Assembly (NCBI RefSeq): GCF_006716305.1
Contig: NZ_VFOU01000001.1
Location: 1 to 64,000, forward strand
Direction of reading: 5' to 3'
Source: Enteractinococcus coprophilus
Lineage (GTDB): Bacteria; Actinomycetota; Actinomycetes; Actinomycetales; Micrococcaceae
DNA: 64,000 nt
The position numbers and the translations under genes are program-made. Below are positions 45,306 to 54,183 of this stretch, one piece after another; positions within the stretch are counted from its first letter, which is position 1; the number at the start of each line of letters is the position of its first letter. A model generated the notes under the pieces. That model was not told the DNA's origin. It worked only from the letters and a program-made list of their open reading frames with translations, and did not search any database.

Positions 45306-46175
45306 TTAGCGGTGCTGGCCCATATCGCGGGCTTGTTGAGTTAAGCGCTCGACCCGCTCATCCATGGGCGGGTGGGTCGAGAACCAGTTACGAATTTTGC
45401 CAGCAAACGGGTTCGCGATCATCATGTGTGAGGCGGCCTTGACGCGATGATCCTCAGCCGGCATAGGGTGCCGTTGGACGCCACCGGAGATCTTTTCTAA
45501 AGCTGAGGCTAACGCCATCGGATCGCCGGTCAATACTGCGCCGTCATGATCGGCGGACGTTTCACGATCGCGCGAAATTCCGGCCTGAACAAGTCCGGCA
45601 GCCAGTGGTGCCAGGATTGCAGCAACCAGGTTCAACAACGCATTGCTGTTATTGCCGCGGTTGAACATCAGCATGTAGGCCACACCCTGGATCACGGTGC
45701 CCAGGGCCGCGGCGACGGACGAGGTGAGGATGTCACGGTTATACACGTGCATCAACTCGTGCCCGGTCACTGCTCGCAATTCGCGAGGATTCAACAGGTG
45801 CATAATGCCTTCGGTGAAACAGATCGCCGCGTACTCAGGGTTTCGCCCGGTTGCAAATGCGTTAGGTTGCTGGGCCGGGGAAATATAGATCCGAGGGGCA
45901 GGCTGGCCGGCTTTCTGTGCTAGATCATGCACCATCTCATAGATCCCCCTGAACTGGTTTGGATCAGCAGGGTAAGCCTGCATGCTGCGCAGCGCGATCT
46001 TATCCGAGTTCCAGTAGGTCACTGCGGTAGTGACCAGACCGATCCCCGTAAAGAGCACGATCCACATGCTGCTGCCCGTGGATCCCGAAATAGCACCGCC
46101 AATGGCGACCAGGATGCCCAACATGAGGGCAAAAAGAAACCAAGTTTTTGTGCGATTTCGTGCTGCGCGTTGCAT
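45306..46175 (-). CDS. htpX: Zinc metalloprotease HtpX
   Basis: A membrane-bound quality-control protease. The 289-aa protein has two N-terminal helices, the HELMHVYNRD zinc motif (HExxH, near residue 140), further hydrophobic segments and a downstream ETSADHDGA glutamate-bearing stretch. FSTHPPMDERVERL near the end is typical. GAGGAAGAC precedes the ATG. It is 11 bases after fprA and so probably cotranscribed. Confidence 0.94.
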   Translation of the reverse strand: MQRAARNRTKTWFLFALMLGILVAIGGAISGSTGSSMWIVLFTGIGLVTTAVTYWNSDKIALRSMQAYPADPNQFRGIYEMVHDLAQKAGQPAPRIYISPAQQPNAFATGRNPEYAAICFTEGIMHLLNPRELRAVTGHELMHVYNRDILTSSVAAALGTVIQGVAYMLMFNRGNNSNALLNLVAAILAPLAAGLVQAGISRDRETSADHDGAVLTGDPMALASALEKISGGVQRHPMPAEDHRVKAASHMMIANPFAGKIRNWFSTHPPMDERVERLTQQARDMGQHR

Positions 46176-46186
46176 GCTGTCTTCCT

Positions 46187-47608
46187 CTAACTATGTGCGG
46201 CTGCTCGGGATTTTGCTCGGGAGATGCGAACTTGTTCGTCACGATCAACGACTTTGACCCGTTCACGTTCCACCGGACCGGTCTCTGTGGCCAGATCACC
46301 GAGGTTGATTTCGTGATTGTCGAGTTTTTTCCACCCGTTCCAATCACTATATGCAACTCCGCGCTCTTCTAGCAGATGCAAGATGGCGTCTGCATCTGGA
46401 TTCTCGGCGGTGTACAGGTGATCAGCATCCTCAATGATGTGGCCGATCGTTTCTAAAGCGTCACCCTTGGTGTGCCCAATCAGACCTACCGGACCGCGTT
46501 TAATCCAGCCTGCGGTATAGAGTCCAGGTACCGGTTTACCGTCGGCACCCAATACGCGACCTTCTGCATTCTTAATGATGCCGCGTTCTTCATCGAATTG
46601 GATATTCGGGACGGCGGAGCCAAAGTAACCGATCGCACGGTACACCGCTTGGACCGGGTAAAACTTCTTCTCGCCGGTGCCGCGCACATTTCCGGTACCG
46701 TCCAATTCCATGCGCTGCATCCGAATACCGGCGACTTTGCCGTTCTCGGTCAAAATCTCCTCGGGTGCTTCTAAAAAGTGCAAGTGGAGACGACGCGACG
46801 CCCCGGTGCCCTCAGGGTTCTCATCTTGTTCTAACAACCAGTTAGTCAACGTGTTGACCATGTTGCGCACCTGGTTGGACTCTTCGGCAGCCTTCTCGGA
46901 GGCCTCATCAAATTCGAAGTCATCTTCGTAGAGAATAATGTCTACATCTTCAACAGTTTTCAGTTCGCGCAATTCCAGCGGTGTGAATTTCACCTGGGCT
47001 GGTCCACGACGGCCGAAAACATGCACATCGGTCACCTGAGATGCTTTCAACCCTTGGTAGACGTTGTCCGGGATTTCGGTTTCCAGCATCTGTCGGGCAG
47101 GTTTGGCAAGCACCCGTGCCACGTCCAGCGCGACATTGCCGTTGCCAATGACGGCGACTTCGCGTGCAGAAAGATCCCAATGACGGTCGACATCCGGGTG
47201 ACCGTCGTACCACGACACAAAATCTGCTGCCCCAAAAGAGTTTTCGGCGTCGACACCCGGAATGTTCAAACGGGCATCTTTTATCGCACCGGTTGCAAAG
47301 ACAATCGCGTCATAGTGTTTTTGTAGATCTTCTAAGTGAATGTCGGTGCCGTATTCGACGTTGCCCAAGAACCGAATATCTCCACGATCCATCACCCGGT
47401 GCAGAGCGTTAATGATGCCCTTAATGCGGGGGTGATCGGGTGCCACACCGTAGCGAATCAGTCCAAAAGGTGCTGGATATCGATCAAATAGGTCGATCGA
47501 CACGTCGAAATCGATATCAGCTTTTTGCAGTGAGTCTGCGGTGTACACACCGGCCGGACCAGCGCCTACGACGGCGATCCGCAGTGGACGATGCATAGTA
47601 TCGGACAC
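46187..47608 (-). CDS. fprA: Ferredoxin-NADP reductase, adrenodoxin-reductase type (FprA)
   Basis: It transfers electrons between NADPH and ferredoxin. The 473-aa FAD protein has [16 protein letters not shown] (FAD), YPAPFGLIRYGVAPDHPRIKG, the NADP motif IGNGNVALDVARVL, FGRRGPAQVKFTPLELREL and the C-terminal TAGWIKRGPVGLIGHTKGDA signature. The GTG start has GGGAG five bases upstream. This class is frequent in actinobacteria, where it feeds cytochromes P450 and iron-sulfur enzymes. Confidence 0.95.
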   Translation of the reverse strand: MSDTMHRPLRIAVVGAGPAGVYTADSLQKADIDFDVSIDLFDRYPAPFGLIRYGVAPDHPRIKGIINALHRVMDRGDIRFLGNVEYGTDIHLEDLQKHYDAIVFATGAIKDARLNIPGVDAENSFGAADFVSWYDGHPDVDRHWDLSAREVAVIGNGNVALDVARVLAKPARQMLETEIPDNVYQGLKASQVTDVHVFGRRGPAQVKFTPLELRELKTVEDVDIILYEDDFEFDEASEKAAEESNQVRNMVNTLTNWLLEQDENPEGTGASRRLHLHFLEAPEEILTENGKVAGIRMQRMELDGTGNVRGTGEKKFYPVQAVYRAIGYFGSAVPNIQFDEERGIIKNAEGRVLGADGKPVPGLYTAGWIKRGPVGLIGHTKGDALETIGHIIEDADHLYTAENPDADAILHLLEERGVAYSDWNGWKKLDNHEINLGDLATETGPVERERVKVVDRDEQVRISRAKSRAAAHS

Positions 47609-47683
47609 GTATCTCCCTTATTCTTGATGACACAGAGGTACCGTAAATCTTAATTACGTAATCACCGTATCGCCTAATGCTGG

Positions 47684-47712
47684 TTGTCACCTATGAATTC
47701 AGCGATTAGCAA
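47684..47712 (+). promoter_or_regulatory. Promoter placing a leaderless GTG start
   Basis: TTGTCA (47684-47689) and TAGCAA (47707-47712) have 17-base spacing. The expected transcription start falls at about 47720, beside the GTG at 47721, which has no ribosome site. This supports leaderless translation of the next gene. Confidence 0.5.
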
Positions 47713-47720
47713 CAGTAGCT

Positions 47721-48248
47721 GTGACCGTTCTGACGACTACACTGGAAGGCATGGCTCGACGCGATACAAAAGTATTTTATCCTTCATATCAGGGTTTGGT
47801 GACCAAACTCCTAGACCGTTCATGGACCGTTAATGACGGCATGGACTCTGAGCAATTCCACCGACTCGTGGAGTCGTCGATCGCAGCCGAACAATTACAG
47901 ACTCGCGGGCTCGACGCTTCAGTGCACACTATTGCGCCGTTGGCTCTCCAGGAATTTTATCTTGCGTTGGGGGTCTCTGAAATGATGGAGACGAATCACT
48001 TTTTCTTCGACCCTGACGAGCTTGAGGTTCGCGACGACATGGTCATGTTCGTCGAAGACGCCGATGAAACGACGGTGTGGGGTGTGCCGATTGATCAGAC
48101 CTCGCTACCCGACCCCATTACCTTCCGGCGGACCGTCGGTGCAGATGAGCCCGATCACGCAGGCACCTGGGAAACTACGGAGCTGACGGTATCTGAACTC
48201 ATCACCGACATTTTGACCTGGAACTACTCGGAGGACGACGTTGACTGA
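47721..48248 (+). CDS. SUKH/SMI1-KNR4-like protein
   Basis: 175 aa with the pattern of SUKH-superfamily proteins: LALQEFYLALGV, FFFDPDELEVRDDMVMFVEDADETTVWGVPIDQ, DPITFRR and a closing ELTVSELITDILTWNY. SUKH proteins are immunity or scaffold proteins in bacteria; no toxin is next to it here, so immunity is not claimed. The GTG at 47721 fits a leaderless transcript; the ATG at 47751 has a ribosome site only one base away. Its end overlaps the HIT gene by eight bases. Confidence 0.68.
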   Translation: MTVLTTTLEGMARRDTKVFYPSYQGLVTKLLDRSWTVNDGMDSEQFHRLVESSIAAEQLQTRGLDASVHTIAPLALQEFYLALGVSEMMETNHFFFDPDELEVRDDMVMFVEDADETTVWGVPIDQTSLPDPITFRRTVGADEPDHAGTWETTELTVSELITDILTWNYSEDDVD

Positions 48249-48774
48249 CACCACCGGCCACGGCCCCCACCCCACTCCCCCGCAGATCCGCTCCCATGCG
48301 CCCGCGGGGTATGTTTGCCCGTTCTGTGGACTGGTCAACGGTGATGTTGCCGATCCGAATAACCGGTGCGCGTTATCCGATCTGATTTATCAGGATGACG
48401 ACGTCATCGTATTTAGCGCAGCGGATGGCTTTGGTCCGCACGCCGGCCACGTCATGATCTGCCCTACTGAACACTATGAGGCACTCTACGACCTCCCCGA
48501 CCGGGTGCTGATGCGCATTAGTCTGATGGCTCGAGAGATCGCTCTTGCGATAAAGCGTGCTTGGAATCCAGAAGGGGTCTCAACCCGGCAGCACAATGAG
48601 CCCGCTGGAAACCAGCACGTGTGGCATTACCATCTGCATGTGTTCCCGCGTTATTCCGGCGATATGCTGTATCGTCACCTGCGCCAACCCATGGACATCG
48701 AACACCGCGCACGAATCGCCCAGGATATTAAAGCCACCCTGAATCCAGCGGCAACGTTCTTGCCGGAATCCTAG
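48241..48774 (+). CDS. HIT-family hydrolase
   Basis: A 177-aa protein with the histidine triad HVWHYHLHVFPR (near residues 120-131) and an N-terminal CPFCGLVNGD zinc-type pair. HIT enzymes hydrolyse nucleoside phosphoramidates or dinucleoside polyphosphates; the exact subgroup is uncertain. It starts with TTG at 48241, six bases after GGAGG, overlapping the SUKH-like gene, and its stop overlaps the stop of the convergent polyprenyl synthase gene. Confidence 0.9.
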   Translation: MTDTTGHGPHPTPPQIRSHAPAGYVCPFCGLVNGDVADPNNRCALSDLIYQDDDVIVFSAADGFGPHAGHVMICPTEHYEALYDLPDRVLMRISLMAREIALAIKRAWNPEGVSTRQHNEPAGNQHVWHYHLHVFPRYSGDMLYRHLRQPMDIEHRARIAQDIKATLNPAATFLPES

Positions 48775-49817
48775 GCGTCGCGCGAAACGACGTACCGGGC
48801 GAAGTCTGACAGCGCAGTCTTCACTGGCGATTCCTGGAGACCGTCAAGCGCCACAATAGCCTTATCGGCCCACTGCTGCGTCAGCAGCCAGGCGCGATCG
48901 ATCACCGGATGCGAAGCGACGGCCTCAACCGCCGCGGCAAGTTCGGCGTCGGTATCCAGTGGCCCATCTACCAGTTCAAGAGCTTTGATGGCACTGGTAT
49001 CGCCTTCTGCTGCGGCTTCACGTAACAACAGGGTGGGCAACGTGGGGACGCGCTCTTTGAGGTCCGTACCTTGAACTTTGCCAGAGGTATCAGAAGAACT
49101 GGTCAGATCAATAATGTCATCAGCTAACTGGAATGCCATGCCCACATTGCCACCATAGGTAGCAGCAATTTCGACTACCTCGTCTGAGCCGCCTGCAAGC
49201 AAGGCGCCCAGCAGCGCACTTGCTGCCAACAGCGAGGCGGTTTTGCCGTCGATCACCCGCAGGTAATGCTCCAGTGGATCGTCCCCGGCTGCTGGCCCGA
49301 CAGTTTCCCACAGCTGCCCCATCACCAGTTTCTCAAAAGTGATCGCGTGCTCTCGCACCGCGCGAGGTCCCAGGTTTGCCATTTCTGCTGAAGCTCGGGC
49401 AAAGATGAGGTCGCCGGCCAAAATCGCAATCGAGTTTGACCATTGCCGATGAGCTGCGGTCACCCCGCGACGTTGGTCTGCTTCATCCATGACGTCGTCG
49501 TGATACAACGTGGCCAAGTGGGTCAGTTCTAACGCGACGGCCGCTTGTCGGATCGGCTTGCCGGGTTCATCGACCAGCCCGGAGCCCACATTTTCGTCGG
49601 CCAACATGGAGGATAAAATTGTCACGATAGGACGGACTCGTTTGCCGCCGGCATCTAGCAGATGACGCGTTGTGGCCTGTGCCAACCCGTCTGGGTAGAC
49701 CAGTGCATCAGCTAAGTCTTCTTCGATCTTGGACAAGCTGGTGAGCAGCGCATCGAAAAGCTGTTCGTGCTCTTGGAGTGCGTCAATCCCCGGAGGCAGC
49801 GAAATAGAAATATCCAC
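48771..49817 (-). CDS. Polyprenyl (long-chain) diphosphate synthase
   Basis: It elongates isoprenoid chains, here most likely for the menaquinone side chain given menF, menD and menC downstream. The 348-aa product has the first aspartate motif HDDVMDEADQRRG and the second FQLADDIIDLTSSS, plus GGKRVRP near residue 57. The start is GTG at 49817. A ribosome site is absent, while a TAGGGT/TATACG-like -10 lies just upstream, so the transcript may be leaderless. Chain length cannot be read by eye. Confidence 0.9.
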   Translation of the reverse strand: MDISISLPPGIDALQEHEQLFDALLTSLSKIEEDLADALVYPDGLAQATTRHLLDAGGKRVRPIVTILSSMLADENVGSGLVDEPGKPIRQAAVALELTHLATLYHDDVMDEADQRRGVTAAHRQWSNSIAILAGDLIFARASAEMANLGPRAVREHAITFEKLVMGQLWETVGPAAGDDPLEHYLRVIDGKTASLLAASALLGALLAGGSDEVVEIAATYGGNVGMAFQLADDIIDLTSSSDTSGKVQGTDLKERVPTLPTLLLREAAAEGDTSAIKALELVDGPLDTDAELAAAVEAVASHPVIDRAWLLTQQWADKAIVALDGLQESPVKTALSDFARYVVSRDA

Positions 49818-50015
49818 CCGTATAACCCTACACTAGCGACCCATTTGGGCCGCTCGAATCATCATCTTGAGACCTTATATTTGTCTGGCCCCAACTTACC
49901 CCGCCCTAGACTTCAGTGTGTAGAGGTTACCCTGACCAGTACGGATTTTCAGCTGTCCGAGCAGCCCAACGACCGCCCCACGCAATATCTAGTAGCGATA
50001 ACCATCAGCGGTCGT

Positions 50016-50144
50016 TCAGTCGTGTGCAGGCTTGACGTTGTGCTTGCCTTGCGGCGTCGTCGGTAATTTCCCAGCCCGACGACGTCGTTTGCGCCACCAC
50101 GACCACAACCGAGTTCGTCGAGGCCAGATCAAATGTTCTTGCAT
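50016..50144 (-). CDS. Candidate small basic protein
   Basis: A 42-codon frame begins at ATG 50144, with AAAGGGGTG as ribosome site. The product is very basic, with tryptophans and an arginine-rich stretch (WSWWRKRRRRAGK near 14-26). It sits alone in the 430-base gap between polyprenyl synthase and menF. No homologue is known to me. The strong ribosome site is the main support; chance occurrence remains possible. Confidence 0.4.
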   Translation of the reverse strand: MQEHLIWPRRTRLWSWWRKRRRRAGKLPTTPQGKHNVKPAHD

Positions 50145-50171
50145 GACCGCACCCCTTTCGCCAACCGGTCA

Positions 50172-50200
50172 CTTCCTATTGTGGTGGTCACGATAGGAAG
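50172..50200. other. Strong hairpin between menF and the small reading frame
   Basis: CTTCCTAT (50172-50179) pairs with ATAGGAAG (50193-50200), continued by a wobble pair and GTG/CAC. It lies 47 bases before menF and 28 bases before the small minus-strand frame. Possibly an operator or a leader structure. Confidence 0.45.
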
Positions 50201-50246
50201 ATGACAAGCACGCGTACGAGCAAAACCCGGTACATTATTGCCTATC

Positions 50247-51533
50247 ATGTCTTTTACCGCCGTAGCCTTTCAGCTTTCTGATGCACAATTGGAACAACTG
50301 CCCACGCAGATCATTGGTCAGGCCAGTAGTGCGTTTTCTCGTCATCACCGAGGCAAATTCGGCTTCGGCGAACGCTATCGTTTCTGTACGCACGGGCCAC
50401 AACGGTTCAGTAACGCGCGAGATCGGTGGGACGAGCTGACCTCCACTTCGGTCACCGCGGTGCCCACCGGATTCACCGCCAGCGCACCGGTATGCTTTGC
50501 GGCCTTTAGTTTTGATGCACGCTCCGACGTCGATTCTGTGGTGACGGTGCCCAAGTATGTGTTGGACGTCGGCGAAACCTCCACGTGGCTGCACTACCAA
50601 TACGACGCCAGTGAAACCATCGCGACTCCAGAAACAGTCTTCGCAGCGTTTATCTCAGAGCTGCCAGCCGACACGGCCACCGTTGGCGATGCGACATTTA
50701 CCTACTTGGCAGCCCAGATGACTGAAACCGCGTTCCAAGACAGCGTCCAGGCTGCCGTTGCGATGCTGGCAGAAGGCGGCATCGAAAAGGTCGTGCTTGC
50801 TCGCGATGAGCTGCTGCACAGCGCCACCGGTTTTCACATACCGGCCACTCTGCGTGCTCTGGCGCACCATAATCCAACGGCCTGGACCTATAAAGTTGCA
50901 AACCTGATGGGCTCCACTCCAGAATTACTAATTGCTCGCAAAGATGCTGCTGCAAAGGCTCGGGTACTGGCCGGGACCGTGGATCGGACGGTAGCCGTTA
51001 ATGAGCAACTGATCGCCACACAGCTCTCCGACAGTCCCAAACAAATCTTCGAACACCAAGCCGCGGTGGACTCCCTGGTGGAAAAACTGACACCATTTGC
51101 CACCGAGATGAACGTCTCCGAGACACCTTTTGTGCTAGCCCTGCCGAACGTGTATCACCTGGCCACTGATGTGTCGGCACAACTCACAGATGCCACCTCG
51201 ATTCTGGATCTGGTGGCTGCAATCAACCCGACCGCGGCGGTTGGTGGGACTCCACGAGACCTTGCGCTGGAGGTGATCTGGGAGCTGGAAGCACAGACCC
51301 ACGGGATGGATCGCGGCTTATACGCCGGTGCGGTTGGCTGGTTGGATGCTCACGGTCACGGCGAATTCGGGATTGCTCTGCGCGGCAGCATCATCGAAGA
51401 TGCGCACCATATCCGCCTCTACGCGGGCGGCGGCATCGTTGAAGGTTCTGATCCAGCCGAAGAACTGGCCGAGACCCACGCCAAGATGCGACCTATGAAA
51501 CACGCCCTGCGAACGATTGCGGCGGACTCGTGA
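50247..51533 (+). CDS. menF: Isochorismate synthase
   Basis: It converts chorismate to isochorismate, the first menaquinone-specific step. The 428-aa product has the chorismate-binding core: EKVVLARDELL, STPELLIAR, RVLAGTVDR, HQAAVDSL, LHPTAAVGGTP-like INPTAAVGGTPRDLAL, AGAVGWLDAHGHGEFGIALRG and YAGGGIVEGSDPAEELAETHAKM. The ATG at 50247 is chosen; a TACATT -10 lies close upstream, suggesting a short or absent leader. menD and menC follow 2.6 kb downstream on the other strand. Confidence 0.92.
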   Translation: MSFTAVAFQLSDAQLEQLPTQIIGQASSAFSRHHRGKFGFGERYRFCTHGPQRFSNARDRWDELTSTSVTAVPTGFTASAPVCFAAFSFDARSDVDSVVTVPKYVLDVGETSTWLHYQYDASETIATPETVFAAFISELPADTATVGDATFTYLAAQMTETAFQDSVQAAVAMLAEGGIEKVVLARDELLHSATGFHIPATLRALAHHNPTAWTYKVANLMGSTPELLIARKDAAAKARVLAGTVDRTVAVNEQLIATQLSDSPKQIFEHQAAVDSLVEKLTPFATEMNVSETPFVLALPNVYHLATDVSAQLTDATSILDLVAAINPTAAVGGTPRDLALEVIWELEAQTHGMDRGLYAGAVGWLDAHGHGEFGIALRGSIIEDAHHIRLYAGGGIVEGSDPAEELAETHAKMRPMKHALRTIAADS

Positions 51534-51778
51534 CGTTTCCGTCGAGACGTATCACCTTCGGGGTGAGTGATGCCGACGTTATTGGGGTCGCCGTCGCACG
51601 CAGTGCTCCACCGATTCCCGCAAGCCGCAGTCACGGTCTTTGATAAAGCTCTGCGGGCGGCTGCACAATATTTACCAACGCGCTATGACCAATGGGGCTA
51701 CGTCGTCATTAGCGATCGCAGAACACCTCGCCGATACGCTGACCGACGCCCACGCCCTGAGCGCGGTCTAGCCGGCAG

Positions 51779-52726
51779 TTACTGGTAGGACACGAACCAG
51801 GGTTTTGGTTCGATTTCAAAGGTGTCCTTTGGCGCAAACATCGGTTGATCCTGGCGGAAGAAGTTTTTCCACGCCATGTACATGTTGTCTGGGAGATCTT
51901 GTTTCAGTGCCCGCCAGGTGTCCATTTTTTGTTCCGGGGTGCCGTGGCCGTCGGCGTGTAGGACCACAGCCAGCTCCGGATGGTCGGTGTTGACTTGTTC
52001 ACGTCCACGGATCATCGATAGTCGAAACTGGTGCAGGATGACAAGTTTTTGGGGCAGATCATGTTCCGCGGTTAGCTCGGCCAACCATTCGGTGGTTTCG
52101 TTAATTTCGACCGCACTGACTGAGCCGATTTGTTGCATGTGCACCTGACCGGGGGCTAGTCGCCACTCGGGGTCCAAGGCAAGTCCCACGTTGGGACGGG
52201 TGAGCAGGTCTTCGAACAGTTTTGCCTGGGTGAGAAAATCCGCGTGGCCCGGTTGCAGGTCTAAAACCACATAAATGTCGTGTTCCTCGGCGGCGTCGAC
52301 GTAGGCTTCCAATGCGGCCCGGTCGGCTACGGCCGAGTAGTTCCCGTCCTCGCCAGGCGCGGCCGAGGCCATGGTTGCGATGATTTCAAAGGCCGGGATG
52401 ATGTCCTCATCGGCGTGGGCCTCATACATTTCCGCCAGCTCTATGACCCGTTCGGCTGCTTCCTGCGGGCCTTGTTCACCCAGTGAACCAAGTTCGGCAT
52501 ACTCGGGGTGGCCATAGAGGGCAATGAAACGACGTTCGGGGAAAATCTCGGTGCCGCCCCCGATTAATTCGGGTGGCTCTTCGCTAGGGGTTGGTTCGGC
52601 TTCCGGAGTCGGCTGTGCCGTTTGAGGTTGCGCTTCCGTTTCGGCCGATTGGGGTGGTTGTGAACAGCCAGCCACCAGCAACGAGACGGCGGTGAGACTT
52701 GCGAACAGACGAAAAAGACGAGACAT
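51779..52726 (-). CDS. Putative secreted lipoprotein
   Basis: A 315-aa protein with a signal peptide and lipobox (LLVAGC, cysteine near residue 21), then a proline/glutamate-rich linker (about 22-55). The folded part (FIALYGHPEYAELGSLG, YVVLDLQPGHADFL, NVGLALDPEWRL) resembles a TIM-barrel hydrolase domain found as hypotheticals in actinobacteria. It may act on the cell surface, but no catalytic pair is certain. An 80-base gap separates it from the epimerase-like gene upstream. Confidence 0.72.
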   Translation of the reverse strand: MSRLFRLFASLTAVSLLVAGCSQPPQSAETEAQPQTAQPTPEAEPTPSEEPPELIGGGTEIFPERRFIALYGHPEYAELGSLGEQGPQEAAERVIELAEMYEAHADEDIIPAFEIIATMASAAPGEDGNYSAVADRAALEAYVDAAEEHDIYVVLDLQPGHADFLTQAKLFEDLLTRPNVGLALDPEWRLAPGQVHMQQIGSVSAVEINETTEWLAELTAEHDLPQKLVILHQFRLSMIRGREQVNTDHPELAVVLHADGHGTPEQKMDTWRALKQDLPDNMYMAWKNFFRQDQPMFAPKDTFEIEPKPWFVSYQ

Positions 52727-52806
52727 AGTGAGTTCTTTGGTGACGCGTTATGGACCAGGCCAAGCATATACCCTGTACCTGGAGACCGGGTGCCTGTTCC
52801 GGCAAC

Positions 52807-53646
52807 TCAGCTCCGGTGGGCCGCGATGACTTGGTCATATCCTTGCCTAAAGGTTGGGTAATATAGCGGACCCAACAGGGTGTGCAGCAGGCGAGCATCA
52901 AGGATTTTCCCGCCGACGCTGTCGGGGGCGCGTGCCGGTAGTGGCGCAAGTTGTAAGCACTGGGCAATATAGTCGACGACGTCGCCCCGTGGTATGCCCG
53001 GGGCCACGTCCACAGCGTGCAGGATTGCCGGTGGGTTGGGCATCGTGAGCATCATGTGCAATGCCCGGGCCAGATCGGTCTGGTGGATACGGTTGGTACG
53101 TCGTCTACGGTTGATGGCTTCGCCCGCACGGACTTTGCGGATGAGCATTTCGCGGCCGGGCCCATAAATACCGGCTGGGCGTACAATGTGCGCATCGAAG
53201 AGCTCGGCTGCCAGGTGTTCGGCGGCCACCAGAAGTTGTGCACGTTCTGACACCGGAGCTGGGGCATCGTTTTCGGTGAGCGCCGATGTTTCGGGGTTGC
53301 CGTCAAATACCCGGGTGGACGAGACAAACACAACCCGGGTTGGGATTTTGGGCAGCGCCTGGGCGAGATTGTTGAGTGCAGCCAGATAGCCGGGCTGAGC
53401 GTTGACCTCCGGCATGCTCGGCGTCAGAGTGATCACCATGGTGTCGACGGCGGGCAACCGCTGAATAACGGGTCGGGTGAGATCCACCGCGAGCGGCATA
53501 AACGCGGCAGGCAATTGTGCCGTGTTGCGGCGCAGACCGTGCACCCGGGTGCCCTCGGCCGTTAAACGTTGGCCTAATTCGGTACCCACTGTGCCACAAC
53601 CCACCAGCAGGGTGTGCTGCGGGGACCTCGGTGTTGGCTTCGTCAC
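52807..53646 (-). CDS. NAD(P)-dependent epimerase/dehydratase-like protein
   Basis: A 279-aa Rossmann protein. The N-terminal LLVGCGTVGTELGQRL nucleotide motif, VVFVSSTRVFDG and IVRPAGIYGPGR match the extended short-chain family related to YeeZ-type SDR proteins. The active-site YxxxK is not obvious, so it may bind nucleotide without classical SDR chemistry. GGAGT precedes the ATG. Substrate unknown. Confidence 0.82.
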   Translation of the reverse strand: MTKPTPRSPQHTLLVGCGTVGTELGQRLTAEGTRVHGLRRNTAQLPAAFMPLAVDLTRPVIQRLPAVDTMVITLTPSMPEVNAQPGYLAALNNLAQALPKIPTRVVFVSSTRVFDGNPETSALTENDAPAPVSERAQLLVAAEHLAAELFDAHIVRPAGIYGPGREMLIRKVRAGEAINRRRRTNRIHQTDLARALHMMLTMPNPPAILHAVDVAPGIPRGDVVDYIAQCLQLAPLPARAPDSVGGKILDARLLHTLLGPLYYPTFRQGYDQVIAAHRS

Positions 53647-53693
53647 AGGTACTCCTTTCTGTCCGGGTCATCTACGGACTGACGTGGAGTAGC

Positions 53694-54171
53694 CTAACGA
53701 ATCAACCTGAACCTCCGCCGGACATCTTCGAGCACGCCCCCGCAGTGTTCAATGACTTCGGCGGATAGTAGATTGTCGTCTTTACAGGTGATCAAAGCCC
53801 GGTCGATATCTAGTACCGCAAGATGGTCAAGAGCGCGTCACAGAATCTGCTTCGTGTATCCGCGGCCTCGAAATTCCGGAGCGATGGCATAGCCAATGTG
53901 CCCGTCGAAGTTCAACAGGTACTCATTGAGCTTGTGCCTGGTGGAGACCCGACCGATAATTTCGCCATCGACTTCAACCAAAAGAAGTCGGCTGGCACCC
54001 GCCCTTCCGGCAAATTTTTACCGCGTGGTTCGCCTTGGATAGTTTCAAGGATTTCATCCCACGATCCCTGAGCCAGAAGAAACTCGAAACTATCGTGAAC
54101 TACCAGCTGTTCATGCAGCGCCCGCACGATTTTCTCATCATCCAACGCCGGGGATCGCAGGCGGAGTGCTA
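53694..54171 (-). pseudogene. GNAT-family N-acetyltransferase, frameshifted with internal stop
   Basis: Minus-strand reading gives DIALRLRSPALDDEKIVRALHEQL and an N-terminal GNAT region. It loses frame near 53990-54005 (around GGCGGGTGCC) and then continues in the next frame as RLLLVEVDGEIIGRVSTRH, then IGYAIAPEFRGRGYTKQIL, the acetyl-CoA loop. An in-frame TGA follows, after which the remainder of the domain (RALDHLAVLDIDRALITC, then GGVLEDVRRRFRLIR) runs to TAG at 53694-53696. There is no obvious start codon after menD. One frameshift and one stop make it almost certainly inactive. Confidence 0.8.
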
Positions 54172-54183
54172 TGTCGACGGCCG

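Noticed and set aside
47653-47662. Palindrome ATTACGTAAT upstream of fprA
   Set aside because: Perfect, but only 10 bases and AT-rich, with no second copy in the window; not enough to call an operator.
49767-50066. A 99-codon plus-strand frame before menF
   Set aside because: It overlaps the polyprenyl synthase start and the small minus-strand frame, with low-complexity, unlikely protein sequence.
51537-51778. Short plus-strand frames between menF and the lipoprotein gene
   Set aside because: Three short overlapping frames without a ribosome site or family resemblance; they may be remnants, but no gene is supported.
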